NCBI GenBank assembly: GCA_964012875.1
Contig: CAXGUU010000032.1
Location: 1-18,000, forward strand
Direction of reading: 5' to 3'
DNA length: 18,000 bases
Origin: CAXGUU01 sp964012875
Lineage (GTDB): Bacteria; Pseudomonadota; Gammaproteobacteria; Ga0077536
Below the pieces are notes generated by a model that was not told where the DNA came from, made no database searches, and saw only the letters and a program-made list of their open reading frames with translations. Shown piece after piece: positions 7,474-14,465 of the stretch. Every line of letters begins with the position of its first letter. Within the stretch, counting starts at the first letter, position 1. A program made the position numbers and the translations under genes.

Positions 7474-8028
7474 CTAAGCTTCTGGGCTGGCAGCTTCTGA
7501 AGGCTGCGGCAACCAGTTCAAATCGTTGAATCCCCGGCCGATGTAGCCCCCTTTTTCGAACGCCGGTCCCTCGTAGCCAAAATACGCAAAAGCAAGCTCG
7601 TTGTTGTAAAGGGAGACCACGGCTTTGCCACGGACCGCCTGAAACATGGCGGCGTTTGATTGTGCGCTCACAATTTCGAGCTGTTGGGCGTCGTCCAGAT
7701 CCAGCCATACGCCTTCAGCAGCAGCATCAAGGGCGGCGACGCCCTCTACATATATTTTCGCGACCTCCGGGTCGCCCGCAGCCGCGGTATCGAGGTCTTT
7801 GACCACCAGCGCGTAAACCGCGTCCTCAAGGGTGTCGTGCGGATACAGATGGCGCGTGAACCTGAGCAAGGTCGCGCCGACATGATGGTCGAGCGCGACC
7901 AGGTCGAGAGACCAGGCCCTGCTCGGTGCAAGCAACGCGATGGGCCCGCCGGCAATGGCCAAAGTGCCCGCCAGCGTGGCACCGCTTGAAGCGATAAACG
8001 ATCGCCTGCTAATCCCCTTTTGCGTCAT
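7474..8028 (-). CDS. Tat-exported gluconate 2-dehydrogenase subunit 3-like protein
   Basis: A 184-residue protein of the gluconate 2-dehydrogenase subunit 3 family, the small partner of membrane-bound GMC dehydrogenases. It starts with a clear twin-arginine signal (SRRSFIA, residues 7-13) followed by a hydrophobic stretch to about residue 32. The C-terminus has the family ending with GPAFEKGGYIGRGFNDLNWLP. The ATG at 8028 is chosen because it puts the twin arginine near the N-terminus and has GGAG upstream; an in-frame ATG at 8064 would add 12 residues. In characterised systems this subunit carries the folded flavoprotein through the Tat pathway into the periplasm. The third usual subunit, a multihaem cytochrome c, is not found in the window, so the electron acceptor is unknown. 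Confidence 0.85.
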   Translation of the reverse strand: MTQKGISRRSFIASSGATLAGTLAIAGGPIALLAPSRAWSLDLVALDHHVGATLLRFTRHLYPHDTLEDAVYALVVKDLDTAAAGDPEVAKIYVEGVAALDAAAEGVWLDLDDAQQLEIVSAQSNAAMFQAVRGKAVVSLYNNELAFAYFGYEGPAFEKGGYIGRGFNDLNWLPQPSEAASPEA

Positions 8029-8053
8029 ACGGAGCTCTCCCTTTGAAGCTCTC

Positions 8054-8059
8054 AGTATA
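8054..8059 (-). promoter_or_regulatory. Candidate -10 box for the dehydrogenase/monooxygenase operon
   Basis: TATACT on the minus strand about 26 bases before the ATG at 8028. The -35 region at a 16-18 base spacing is poor (ACCTGC/AACCTG), so an activator or an extended element may be needed. It lies in the 167-base gap after the VOC gene, which otherwise shows nothing clear. Confidence 0.3.
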
Positions 8060-8195
8060 CTCAACCGCCCGACGCGGCAGGTTGCTCACACCGGTGCCCT
8101 GAATCTCAGTGTAGATACGTGTGATTCGCGCCGCGTCTTCGGACGTTGAAAACCGAAACCGTTCAACACTGACTAATTTCAGAGCGGGTTTAAGT

Positions 8196-8672
8196 TCAGG
8201 CGTGGTGCTGGTGCCAGCGCTCGACTTTCGCGCGCGCCGCGGCCCGGGAACTCTGGTCCGGCTCAAAATCTTTTTTCGGCGTACACAGCTCAATCACGTA
8301 CCCGTTGGGGTCGCGGAAATAGATCGAGTCGACGAAACCGTGGTCACTGATGCCCCGGGTCTCAATCCCTTGTTGCTTCCCCTTTTCAAACATCTGCTGC
8401 AACGTCGATGGATCGACAGTGAGCGCAATATGCAGATCGTAATCGTGCTGCTCGTGAAAATCGAATGGTTCTGCGGGCACCTCGAAAAATGCCAGGCAGG
8501 AACCGTCGTCCATTTGATAGAAAGAATGCAGCACATCGGCATCCCGCCCCGTCTTCGTTTCGTTAATCTCGAGCACCTCGACCAGTGGCAAGCCAAGGAA
8601 GTCTTCGTAAAACGCACGCGTCTGCTCGGTGTTCCGGCAGCGGTAGGCGTTGTGATGAAGCCCCTTAATCAT
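8196..8672 (-). CDS. VOC-fold (glyoxalase/extradiol dioxygenase-like) metalloprotein
   Basis: A 158-residue vicinal-oxygen-chelate protein with two beta-alpha-beta-beta-beta modules. Likely metal ligands are His6 or His7 (GLHHNAY), Glu64 (AFFE), His81 (DLHIAL) and Glu128 (GYVIEL), the arrangement of single-chain metal-dependent VOC enzymes. FRDPNGYVIEL is the usual second-module signature. Of three in-frame ATGs (8687, 8678, 8672) the last is preferred because GGAG sits 9 bases before it and homologues begin at MIKGLHH. The family includes glyoxalases, ring-cleaving dioxygenases and resistance proteins, and the exact reaction cannot be read here. It may be the first gene of the long minus-strand cluster or a separate unit, since 167 bases separate it from the Tat gene. 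Confidence 0.8.
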   Translation of the reverse strand: MIKGLHHNAYRCRNTEQTRAFYEDFLGLPLVEVLEINETKTGRDADVLHSFYQMDDGSCLAFFEVPAEPFDFHEQHDYDLHIALTVDPSTLQQMFEKGKQQGIETRGISDHGFVDSIYFRDPNGYVIELCTPKKDFEPDQSSRAAARAKVERWHQHHA

Positions 8673-8708
8673 GTGCATGCACTCCATTTAGCTGTTTCTA
8701 GCATAGCC

Positions 8709-8720
8709 TGTTCTTGAACA
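8709..8720. promoter_or_regulatory. Palindromic site upstream of the VOC gene
   Basis: TGTTCTTGAACA, a 5-bp inverted repeat around two bases, 37 bases before the VOC start at 8672. It sits close to TATGCT on the minus strand (8705-8700), which could act as a -10 box. A regulator-binding site is possible; chance cannot be excluded. Confidence 0.25.
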
Positions 8721-8865
8721 ATGCCGCCGGCCTGCGTCGGCGCCCGCCCATCGAATCCATATGCGCCGCAGCACGGCCTCAAGCCGGCACCTCATCCTCG
8801 GGAACCTGTAGCGGCCCCGGCGCACTATACTGGGAGCGTTAAACGAAAAGACGGGTGTATCGTTG

Positions 8866-9243
8866 ATGCGCCGAATCTTGCACAAATCCGTGATCTGGGT
8901 GAGTACAGCGAGCTCTGCCGTCGCAGTTGTCGGGCTGATGCCCGCGGCAAATTTCCGCTTTCTGAAACTCGCAGAGACTGACGAAAACGGCCTCGCCAGG
9001 CACGCCGGCAGTTTCACGGCAACCCGCTGCGTCAGCTCGCAATTGCCGTTCACGCCCGGCGAAAGTGTGTTTCTGCGTTGGCTCGGCGGGACGAAAGCAG
9101 CGCACCAGGCACGCACGAGCATTACGCCGGGCGACCCGGACCTGGATCTGTTTGCAGCTGCCCGCGGGCGGTCGGACAGGTCGGTCGCCCGCCGCGACAG
9201 CGCTAGAATGCAGCTCCCCCACAACAGAACGCGTTTCATATGA
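8866..9243 (+). CDS. Doubtful small ORF with hydrophobic N-terminus
   Basis: An ORF of 125 residues starting at the ATG at 8866. Its first 27 residues (MRRILHKSVIWVSTASSA...) resemble a signal anchor, while the rest matches no family I recognise and ends in an arginine-rich tail. In favour: its TGA overlaps the ATG of the next gene (ATGA at 9240-9243), that gene has no Shine-Dalgarno of its own and might rely on coupling, and a TATACT box lies at 8826-8831. Against: no clear ribosome site, no family resemblance, and a longer open frame on the opposite strand (8688-9263). It does not resemble the dimethylformamidase small subunit that might be expected here. Treat it as a hypothesis; the 550-base stretch may be largely non-coding. 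Confidence 0.22.
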   Translation: MRRILHKSVIWVSTASSAVAVVGLMPAANFRFLKLAETDENGLARHAGSFTATRCVSSQLPFTPGESVFLRWLGGTKAAHQARTSITPGDPDLDLFAAARGRSDRSVARRDSARMQLPHNRTRFI

Positions 9244-11384
9244 GCGATCAGCCGACCAAACAAGTCACCGCCTATTGCGAGCCCTGGTCGCTACGCGCGG
9301 GCGAGCGCATTCGCCTGATGGCGTCGTCACTGACACCGTGCGCGGCAGAACTTGATCTTGTACAAATCATCTGTGGCGATCCGTCGCGCTCGGGGCCTGG
9401 TTTCGAAGAACGCGAGGTCCCATCGACATTGCCACGCAGCATAGCGCTGGAGACGCAGGTGCTCACCCCCGGTTCCTATGCAACCGTCGACTTGTCGGGT
9501 ATCACCAACAACCAGAAAGTGGTGCTCACCCTGCACCTGATGCCAACTGCGCCGGAACTCGACCAGCCGATTGTGCAACTGTCTCCTGCAAGTGGCACCG
9601 CGATCGACTTAAGTATGAGCGCACAACACCTCGTGCTGAACGTTGGCGCACAGCAGTTTACGCTCAGTCAGCGCACACTCGTCAAGAGCCGATGGTACGC
9701 CGTTTCAGTGACACTCGAGCAATCGAGTTTCACGGCGAGCATAAGCGCCTGCGGTTCGCGCGCACCCGGTTTTGACTATTTTGATTCCGATGCGGCCCAA
9801 GCAAGTGGCGGTACGTTCGACGCTCAGCTTCCTGACGAATTCCAGGTCGGACGATTTGCGGCATCGGCCACTGGCGGACGCTTTGACGGACGTATCGCGC
9901 GCCCGCGGCTGCACTTGGGCGAACAGGCCCTGAGCTGGGACTTAACAACGGCCATGGATAGTGCGGAAATCCGCGATACGGGTCCCCTGCAACGACACGC
10001 GAAGGTCTTTCAGCTCCCGGCGCGGGCGGTCACTGGCCCCGCCTGGGACAGCAGCAGTCAGGACTGGCGCGCCCGTCCCGATCACTATGACGCCATCCAT
10101 TTTCACAGTGATGATCTTTACGACGCCGGTTGGGACACGACTGCGGAGCTGGAACTGCCCGCTGACCTGCCAAGCGGCATCTACGCATTTCGTATTCGCG
10201 GCGACGGTGGCGACGATCGTGTGCCGTTCTTTGTGCGCCCGGCCGAGGATAAGAACACCAACGATGTCGCGCTGCTGATGTCGAGCTGCACCTACATGGC
10301 CTATGCCAATCACAGAATGCTATTCGAAGGCGCTGACTTCGTCGCCGCACGTGCACGTTTAAGACCTGAACACGCTTACATTCGTGATCATCGGGAGCTT
10401 GGCGTCTCGTGCTATGAAAAACACAGCGATGGCTCCGGCGTCATGTTCAGTTCCCGACGCCGGCCCGTGCTGCAGGTCCGGCCGGGCGCCGATGGCTGGA
10501 ACTTCACGCCGGATACCGTCATCAATGCTTTTCTCGAACACCTCGAAGTCGGCCACGACGTCATCAGCGACGAAGATGTTCATTTCGAAGGCATCGACGC
10601 GCTCTCACCATACCGTGTCATCGTGACCGGATCGCATCCCGAGTATTGGTCCACCGCCATGCTTGACGCGCTCGAAACATGGCAACGCAACGGCGGTCGG
10701 CTGCTTTACCTCGGCGGAAATGGTTTCTACTGGCGGGTTGCCTTCAGTAATGATTGGCCGGGTGCGATTGAGCTCAGACGCGCTGAGGATGGCGTCAGAA
10801 ACTGGCAGTGCGAACCCGGTGAGTATTACCACGCTTTCGGTGGCGAATACGGGGGCTTGTGGCGACGGCTCGGGCGCCCACCCAATCAAATTGCCGGCGT
10901 CGGATTTACTGCTCAGGGCTTCGAACGTGCAACGTTCTTTGAGCGTACTCCCGCAAGCCATGACTCTAGGGCGAGCTGGATATTCGAGGGCGTCGAAAAT
11001 GAAAAAATCGGCACATCGGGACTCGGTGGTGGCGCTGCGGGACAGGAAATAGATCGATTCGACGCCGCTTTGGGGTCGCCCCCGCATGCCGTGATACTGG
11101 CGACCGCCACCGAATTCGGTCCAGACATGGTGCGCGTCAAGGAAGAGTTCGAAGGGTCGGTGTTCCTGTCGCCGGATGATCCCCTGGTCCGGGCTGATGT
11201 CGTCTTCTACGAAACTCAGAATGGCGGGGCTGTATTCTCAGTGGGTTCCATATCCTGGTTCGGCGCGCTGGCGCGGGAAAATTACAGCAATGACGTGGCC
11301 CGCATCACAGCTAATGTCATCCGCCGGTTCATCGACCCTGTGCCCTTCCCTGAACAAGAAAACGCATCACGTTCATCCGAATGA
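9240..11384 (+). CDS. N,N-dimethylformamidase large-subunit-like protein
   Basis: A 714-residue protein with the architecture of the DMF amidohydrolase large subunit: an N-terminal beta domain, a LamG/concanavalin-like domain (about residues 65-230, ending GRFDGRIARPRL), and a C-terminal catalytic domain with SSCTYMAYANHR (348-359), GSHPEYWS (464-471) and GGNGFYWR (492-499). The characterised enzyme holds a mononuclear iron with two tyrosines and one glutamate; Tyr352 or Tyr355, Tyr392 and Glu468 are my candidates by rough spacing, not by alignment. No signal peptide is seen. The small subunit gene normally just upstream is not recognisable, so this may be an orphan homologue with another amide or formamide substrate. 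The start ATG keeps the conserved YCEPWSLRAGERIRL segment, although no ribosome site is apparent. The decayed kinase gene follows after 47 bases. Confidence 0.8.
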   Translation: MSDQPTKQVTAYCEPWSLRAGERIRLMASSLTPCAAELDLVQIICGDPSRSGPGFEEREVPSTLPRSIALETQVLTPGSYATVDLSGITNNQKVVLTLHLMPTAPELDQPIVQLSPASGTAIDLSMSAQHLVLNVGAQQFTLSQRTLVKSRWYAVSVTLEQSSFTASISACGSRAPGFDYFDSDAAQASGGTFDAQLPDEFQVGRFAASATGGRFDGRIARPRLHLGEQALSWDLTTAMDSAEIRDTGPLQRHAKVFQLPARAVTGPAWDSSSQDWRARPDHYDAIHFHSDDLYDAGWDTTAELELPADLPSGIYAFRIRGDGGDDRVPFFVRPAEDKNTNDVALLMSSCTYMAYANHRMLFEGADFVAARARLRPEHAYIRDHRELGVSCYEKHSDGSGVMFSSRRRPVLQVRPGADGWNFTPDTVINAFLEHLEVGHDVISDEDVHFEGIDALSPYRVIVTGSHPEYWSTAMLDALETWQRNGGRLLYLGGNGFYWRVAFSNDWPGAIELRRAEDGVRNWQCEPGEYYHAFGGEYGGLWRRLGRPPNQIAGVGFTAQGFERATFFERTPASHDSRASWIFEGVENEKIGTSGLGGGAAGQEIDRFDAALGSPPHAVILATATEFGPDMVRVKEEFEGSVFLSPDDPLVRADVVFYETQNGGAVFSVGSISWFGALARENYSNDVARITANVIRRFIDPVPFPEQENASRSSE

Positions 11385-11431
11385 GCTCTGTTTAAGATTA
11401 GAAGCGGTACCCGGAGTGGTTAGCACACGAA

Positions 11432-12684
11432 ATGCCAATCACGATTGACGACACGACGCGCTGCGCTGGTTGCATGGCGGAAACCGCCGAGGCGTCTCGC
11501 TGTCGTCATTGCGGTTACGAACCCGGTGGTGACCGCAATCTGCATGCACTGTAAGAAGGTACCACACTGGACGCTCGATTCGTTGTTGGGCGCATCCTGG
11601 GCAAGCCCGGTGGTTACGGCATCACCTACCTCGCCTGGGACAAGACACTGAATACGACTGTCGCGATAAAGGAATATCTGCCCCAGCGTTTAGCCGCACG
11701 CAAGTCCGGCGGCACCACAATCGTGCCCAATTCCGCCGACGACGCATCGGTGTTTGAAGAGGGCTTACACGCGTTCGTGGATGAAGCCCGACTGCTGATC
11801 AGGTTTATCCATCCAAACATTGCCAGGGTGCGCCATTTTTTCAGCAGAATGGCACTGCCTATATGGTGATGGACTACTACGAAAGGCGATCGCTTGGCGA
11901 ACATCTGGTGATAAAGCGTCGACCGCTGAGTGTCGATGAAACCATCGGCCTACTGCTCCCGATCCTCGATGGGCTGGAAGAAGTGCACGGGCTGGGATAC
12001 GTCCACCGCGCCATCAAGCCGACCAATATCTATATCACCGCAGGCGGCTGGCCGATCCTGCTTGATTTTGGCGCCGCGCGTTATGCCCTGCGCGATCAGA
12101 CCGAAAGCCTGACCGTCATGCTGACACCGGGCTTCGCGCCGGTGGAACAGTACCTGTCGCGTGGCAAACAGGGACCATGGACCGACGTCTACAGCTGTGC
12201 TGCAACCCTCTACTACCTGCTGAGCGGCCGTAAGCCACAGTCCGCGATCGATCGCCAGGATCCGGACGAGCTAGTCGATTTACATATCGCGAACCCGAAC
12301 GTTTCCAAAGGCCTCAGCAAGGTCATCATGAAAGCGCTGAACGTGCAGCAGCCCGAGCGCCATCAGTCCACCGCTGCTTTCCGTCAAGCACTGGCGCTGT
12401 TTGCGAGCAAGCGAGCCCGTATCCGTACGCAGTTGATCTCGACCGGAAAATGGGTCGGTGTCTTCATCGGATCGGGCTTGCTGGCGCTGGTAGCGCTCGC
12501 GCTTTATCAAAACCTATTCCAAAGCGGGAGCGAACCGCCCGCACGTACAATCACGTTGAAGCTCGGCAGTGAACAGACAATCGAGGAGGCTCGCAGGTCT
12601 CCCGACCGTCGCGTCATCGAGCCGTCCGGCGCCGAGACTGTACGGCACGAACTGGCATTGCCACCGGGAGGGATCCCTGACTAG
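11432..12684 (+). pseudogene. Degenerate zinc-ribbon Ser/Thr protein kinase with membrane anchor
   Basis: The reading begins at the ATG at 11432 with a zinc ribbon (C11, C14, C24, C27), then hits an in-frame TAA at 11552 exactly where the kinase domain begins. The same frame continues with a sound N-lobe (GRILGKPGGYGITYLAWD, and VAIKEYLP with the ATP-binding lysine) up to a six-T run at 11836-11841. There one base appears lost and the reading shifts to the frame opening before 11863. The C-lobe follows, with LDFGAAR and GFAPVEQY intact, but the catalytic loop reads HRAIKPTN instead of HRDxKPxN, so the catalytic aspartate is gone. A membrane segment (about 12463-12516) and a short tail end at 12684. 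Intact relatives are membrane-anchored kinases. Three independent lesions argue for decay rather than a single sequencing error. Confidence 0.8.
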
Positions 12685-12898
12685 CACCGTGAGGCCATCT
12701 CCTACCGCCGCAAGCGGCTACTGACTGCACCGGCAAACCACCCCGGGGGCGCATGGGCTTTGCTGCACCTGCAAATCAAGTGAGCGCTCGTTGCGTTGAG
12801 ATCTACGCGACACTGACCTGCGTGCCACCCCAACGTTTCGAATTCAATCAGCCGCAACAACCACCGCAATAATGTCGGCCAGGGTAGGCTCAGCGTAC
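12685..12898. other. Intergenic gap between converging genes
   Basis: 214 bases between the kinase remnant and the Baeyer-Villiger gene, which converge. A short GCCG-CAAG-CGGC stem lies near 12703-12716, but no U-run follows on either strand, so no terminator is called. No gene is seen. Confidence 0.4.
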
Positions 12899-14359
12899 TC
12901 AGGCGCGGGCTTCGGCCTCGAATATCTCTGGGGAAGCAGCACGGGTCTGGCGCGTAAATTCGTCCATCGAGTGCGGCCAGTTCGTTACGAAGCGGCCGGA
13001 CTTGTGTCGATAGTAAAAGTCGTTGCCGCAATCTGCCTGCCAGACTTCGACATTGGCGCAATCCTTCTGCAACTGCTCGTTGAACGCTTGCATGACGTCA
13101 CGGCGGATATCAATCCAGGCGAGATCTTCAGCCTGCATATGTTCTATCTGGCGAACGACGTATTCGACCTGTCGCTCAAGCATGAACAGAATGCTGCCCT
13201 GATTCGTGTTCGGACCGTAGAGCATGAACAGGTTGGGGAACCCCGCGGTATTCATACCAAGATAAGCCTGCGCGCCGTCTTTCCAGGCGTCATTTATATC
13301 GAGCCCGTTGCGGCCAGTGACCTCGAATGCAGTTAAGTAGGCAGTGGTGTAGAAACCCGTCGAATAAATGATAGTGTCGACTTCATGCTCGGTGCCGTCA
13401 GCTGTCCTGATGCCTTTTGGTGTGATTGCGACAATATCGTCGGTGACGAGTTCAACGTTATCGCGGTTAAACACCGGATAATAGATATCCGAAAATAGCG
13501 GTCGTTTGCACCCGAAAGGATGGTTCGGGGTCAGCTTTTGGCGCACGTCCGGATCCTGCACTTCGGCGAGTCGCTCCAGACCCGAAGCTTCGATTTCACT
13601 CAAGACTCTCTTGTCACCGAATGTCGCGAGCGTATTCCACACTTTGTAGATCGATTCGCGATTTTCCTGCACTGCTTCCGGGTGCGTGCGGAAATGTTCA
13701 AGTTCTGCTTCTGTGTAGGGTGTGTTGTGCTTCGGTACTACCCAGTTGGCAGTGCGCTGGAACAATTTGAGGTGCCCGGCCTTAGGTGCAATTTCCGGCA
13801 CGAACTGAATCGCGCTAGCGGCAATGCCGACAACGGCAACCCGTTCTCCGGAGATGTCGTGGTCCTGGTTCCAGCGTGCCGAGTGCCAATAGTTCCCCTC
13901 AAAATCTTCAATTCCGGGGATCGAGGGCCACACGATGTTATTAAACATGCCGATCGCCGAGACCACGATTTGCGCGTCAATCGTGTCACCGTCAGCAGTG
14001 GTTACAAACCAGCGGCCGCTCAGGTCGTCCCACTTGAGACTCTTGACGGCGGTATTAAAACGAATGTGCGATCGCACGCCGTACTTATCCGCCACCGCGT
14101 TAAGGTATTCAAGTATCTCGGCCTGCCCGGCGAACGGTCGCGACCAGTCCGCCTTCGGTTCGAAGGAAAACGAATACAAGTGCGACTGAACGTCGCATTC
14201 CGCGCCAGGATACTGATTCCAGAACCAGGTCCCGCCGACCCCCTCACCCTTCTCCAGGATGACAAAGTCCTCGATGCCTGCACGTTTCAGTTGCAGTGCT
14301 GTGCAGAGTCCGGCTGAACCGGCGCCAATGATAAGTATCTGGGGTTTCTTTGCACTCAT
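12899..14359 (-). CDS. Type I Baeyer-Villiger / flavin-containing monooxygenase
   Basis: A 486-residue FAD- and NADPH-dependent monooxygenase expected to convert a ketone to an ester. It shows the FAD motif GAGSAG (12-17), GGTW (42-45), the Baeyer-Villiger fingerprint FxGxxxHxxxW as FEGNYWHSARW (153-163), and a second nucleotide motif GIAASA (178-183), where the middle glycine of GxGxxG is an alanine. The frame is open to 14485, but GAGGAG lies 8 bases before the ATG at 14359 and the FAD motif follows at once, so this start is firm. In Gordonia, acetone from propane is oxidised to methyl acetate by such an enzyme, so a link with the monooxygenase cluster about 8 kb away is attractive but unproven. 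No esterase gene is found beside it in the window. Confidence 0.88.
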   Translation of the reverse strand: MSAKKPQILIIGAGSAGLCTALQLKRAGIEDFVILEKGEGVGGTWFWNQYPGAECDVQSHLYSFSFEPKADWSRPFAGQAEILEYLNAVADKYGVRSHIRFNTAVKSLKWDDLSGRWFVTTADGDTIDAQIVVSAIGMFNNIVWPSIPGIEDFEGNYWHSARWNQDHDISGERVAVVGIAASAIQFVPEIAPKAGHLKLFQRTANWVVPKHNTPYTEAELEHFRTHPEAVQENRESIYKVWNTLATFGDKRVLSEIEASGLERLAEVQDPDVRQKLTPNHPFGCKRPLFSDIYYPVFNRDNVELVTDDIVAITPKGIRTADGTEHEVDTIIYSTGFYTTAYLTAFEVTGRNGLDINDAWKDGAQAYLGMNTAGFPNLFMLYGPNTNQGSILFMLERQVEYVVRQIEHMQAEDLAWIDIRRDVMQAFNEQLQKDCANVEVWQADCGNDFYYRHKSGRFVTNWPHSMDEFTRQTRAASPEIFEAEARA

Positions 14360-14367
14360 CGGTGCGA

Positions 14368-14373
14368 CTCCTC
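14368..14373 (-). promoter_or_regulatory. Ribosome binding site deciding the Baeyer-Villiger start
   Basis: GAGGAG on the minus strand, 8 bases before the ATG at 14359; it excludes the 42-residue upstream extension. Confidence 0.65.
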
Positions 14374-14465
14374 GTATCTCGCAATCTTGTGCCCGACCAA
14401 TCTGGCCGCGGCCACCGTTACTGGAAGCGGCCTCAAATTTAATTGCAGTAGCGTTGGGACCACCT

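Noticed and set aside
8009..8293. Minus-strand ORF of 94 codons overlapping the VOC gene end and the Tat gene start
   Set aside because: It overlaps two better-supported genes in other frames and has no ribosome site or family match.
8688..9263. Minus-strand ORF of 191 codons with a signal-like N-terminus (MKRVLLWGSCILAL)
   Set aside because: It overlaps the start of the dimethylformamidase-like gene, is rich in arginine and serine as expected for a chance frame, and matches no family.
12899..14359. Alanine in place of the second glycine of the NADPH-binding motif (GIAASA) as a sign of an inactive enzyme
   Set aside because: From memory, a similar GxAASA pattern occurs in relatives of this family, and all other motifs are intact, so it is not treated as a defect.
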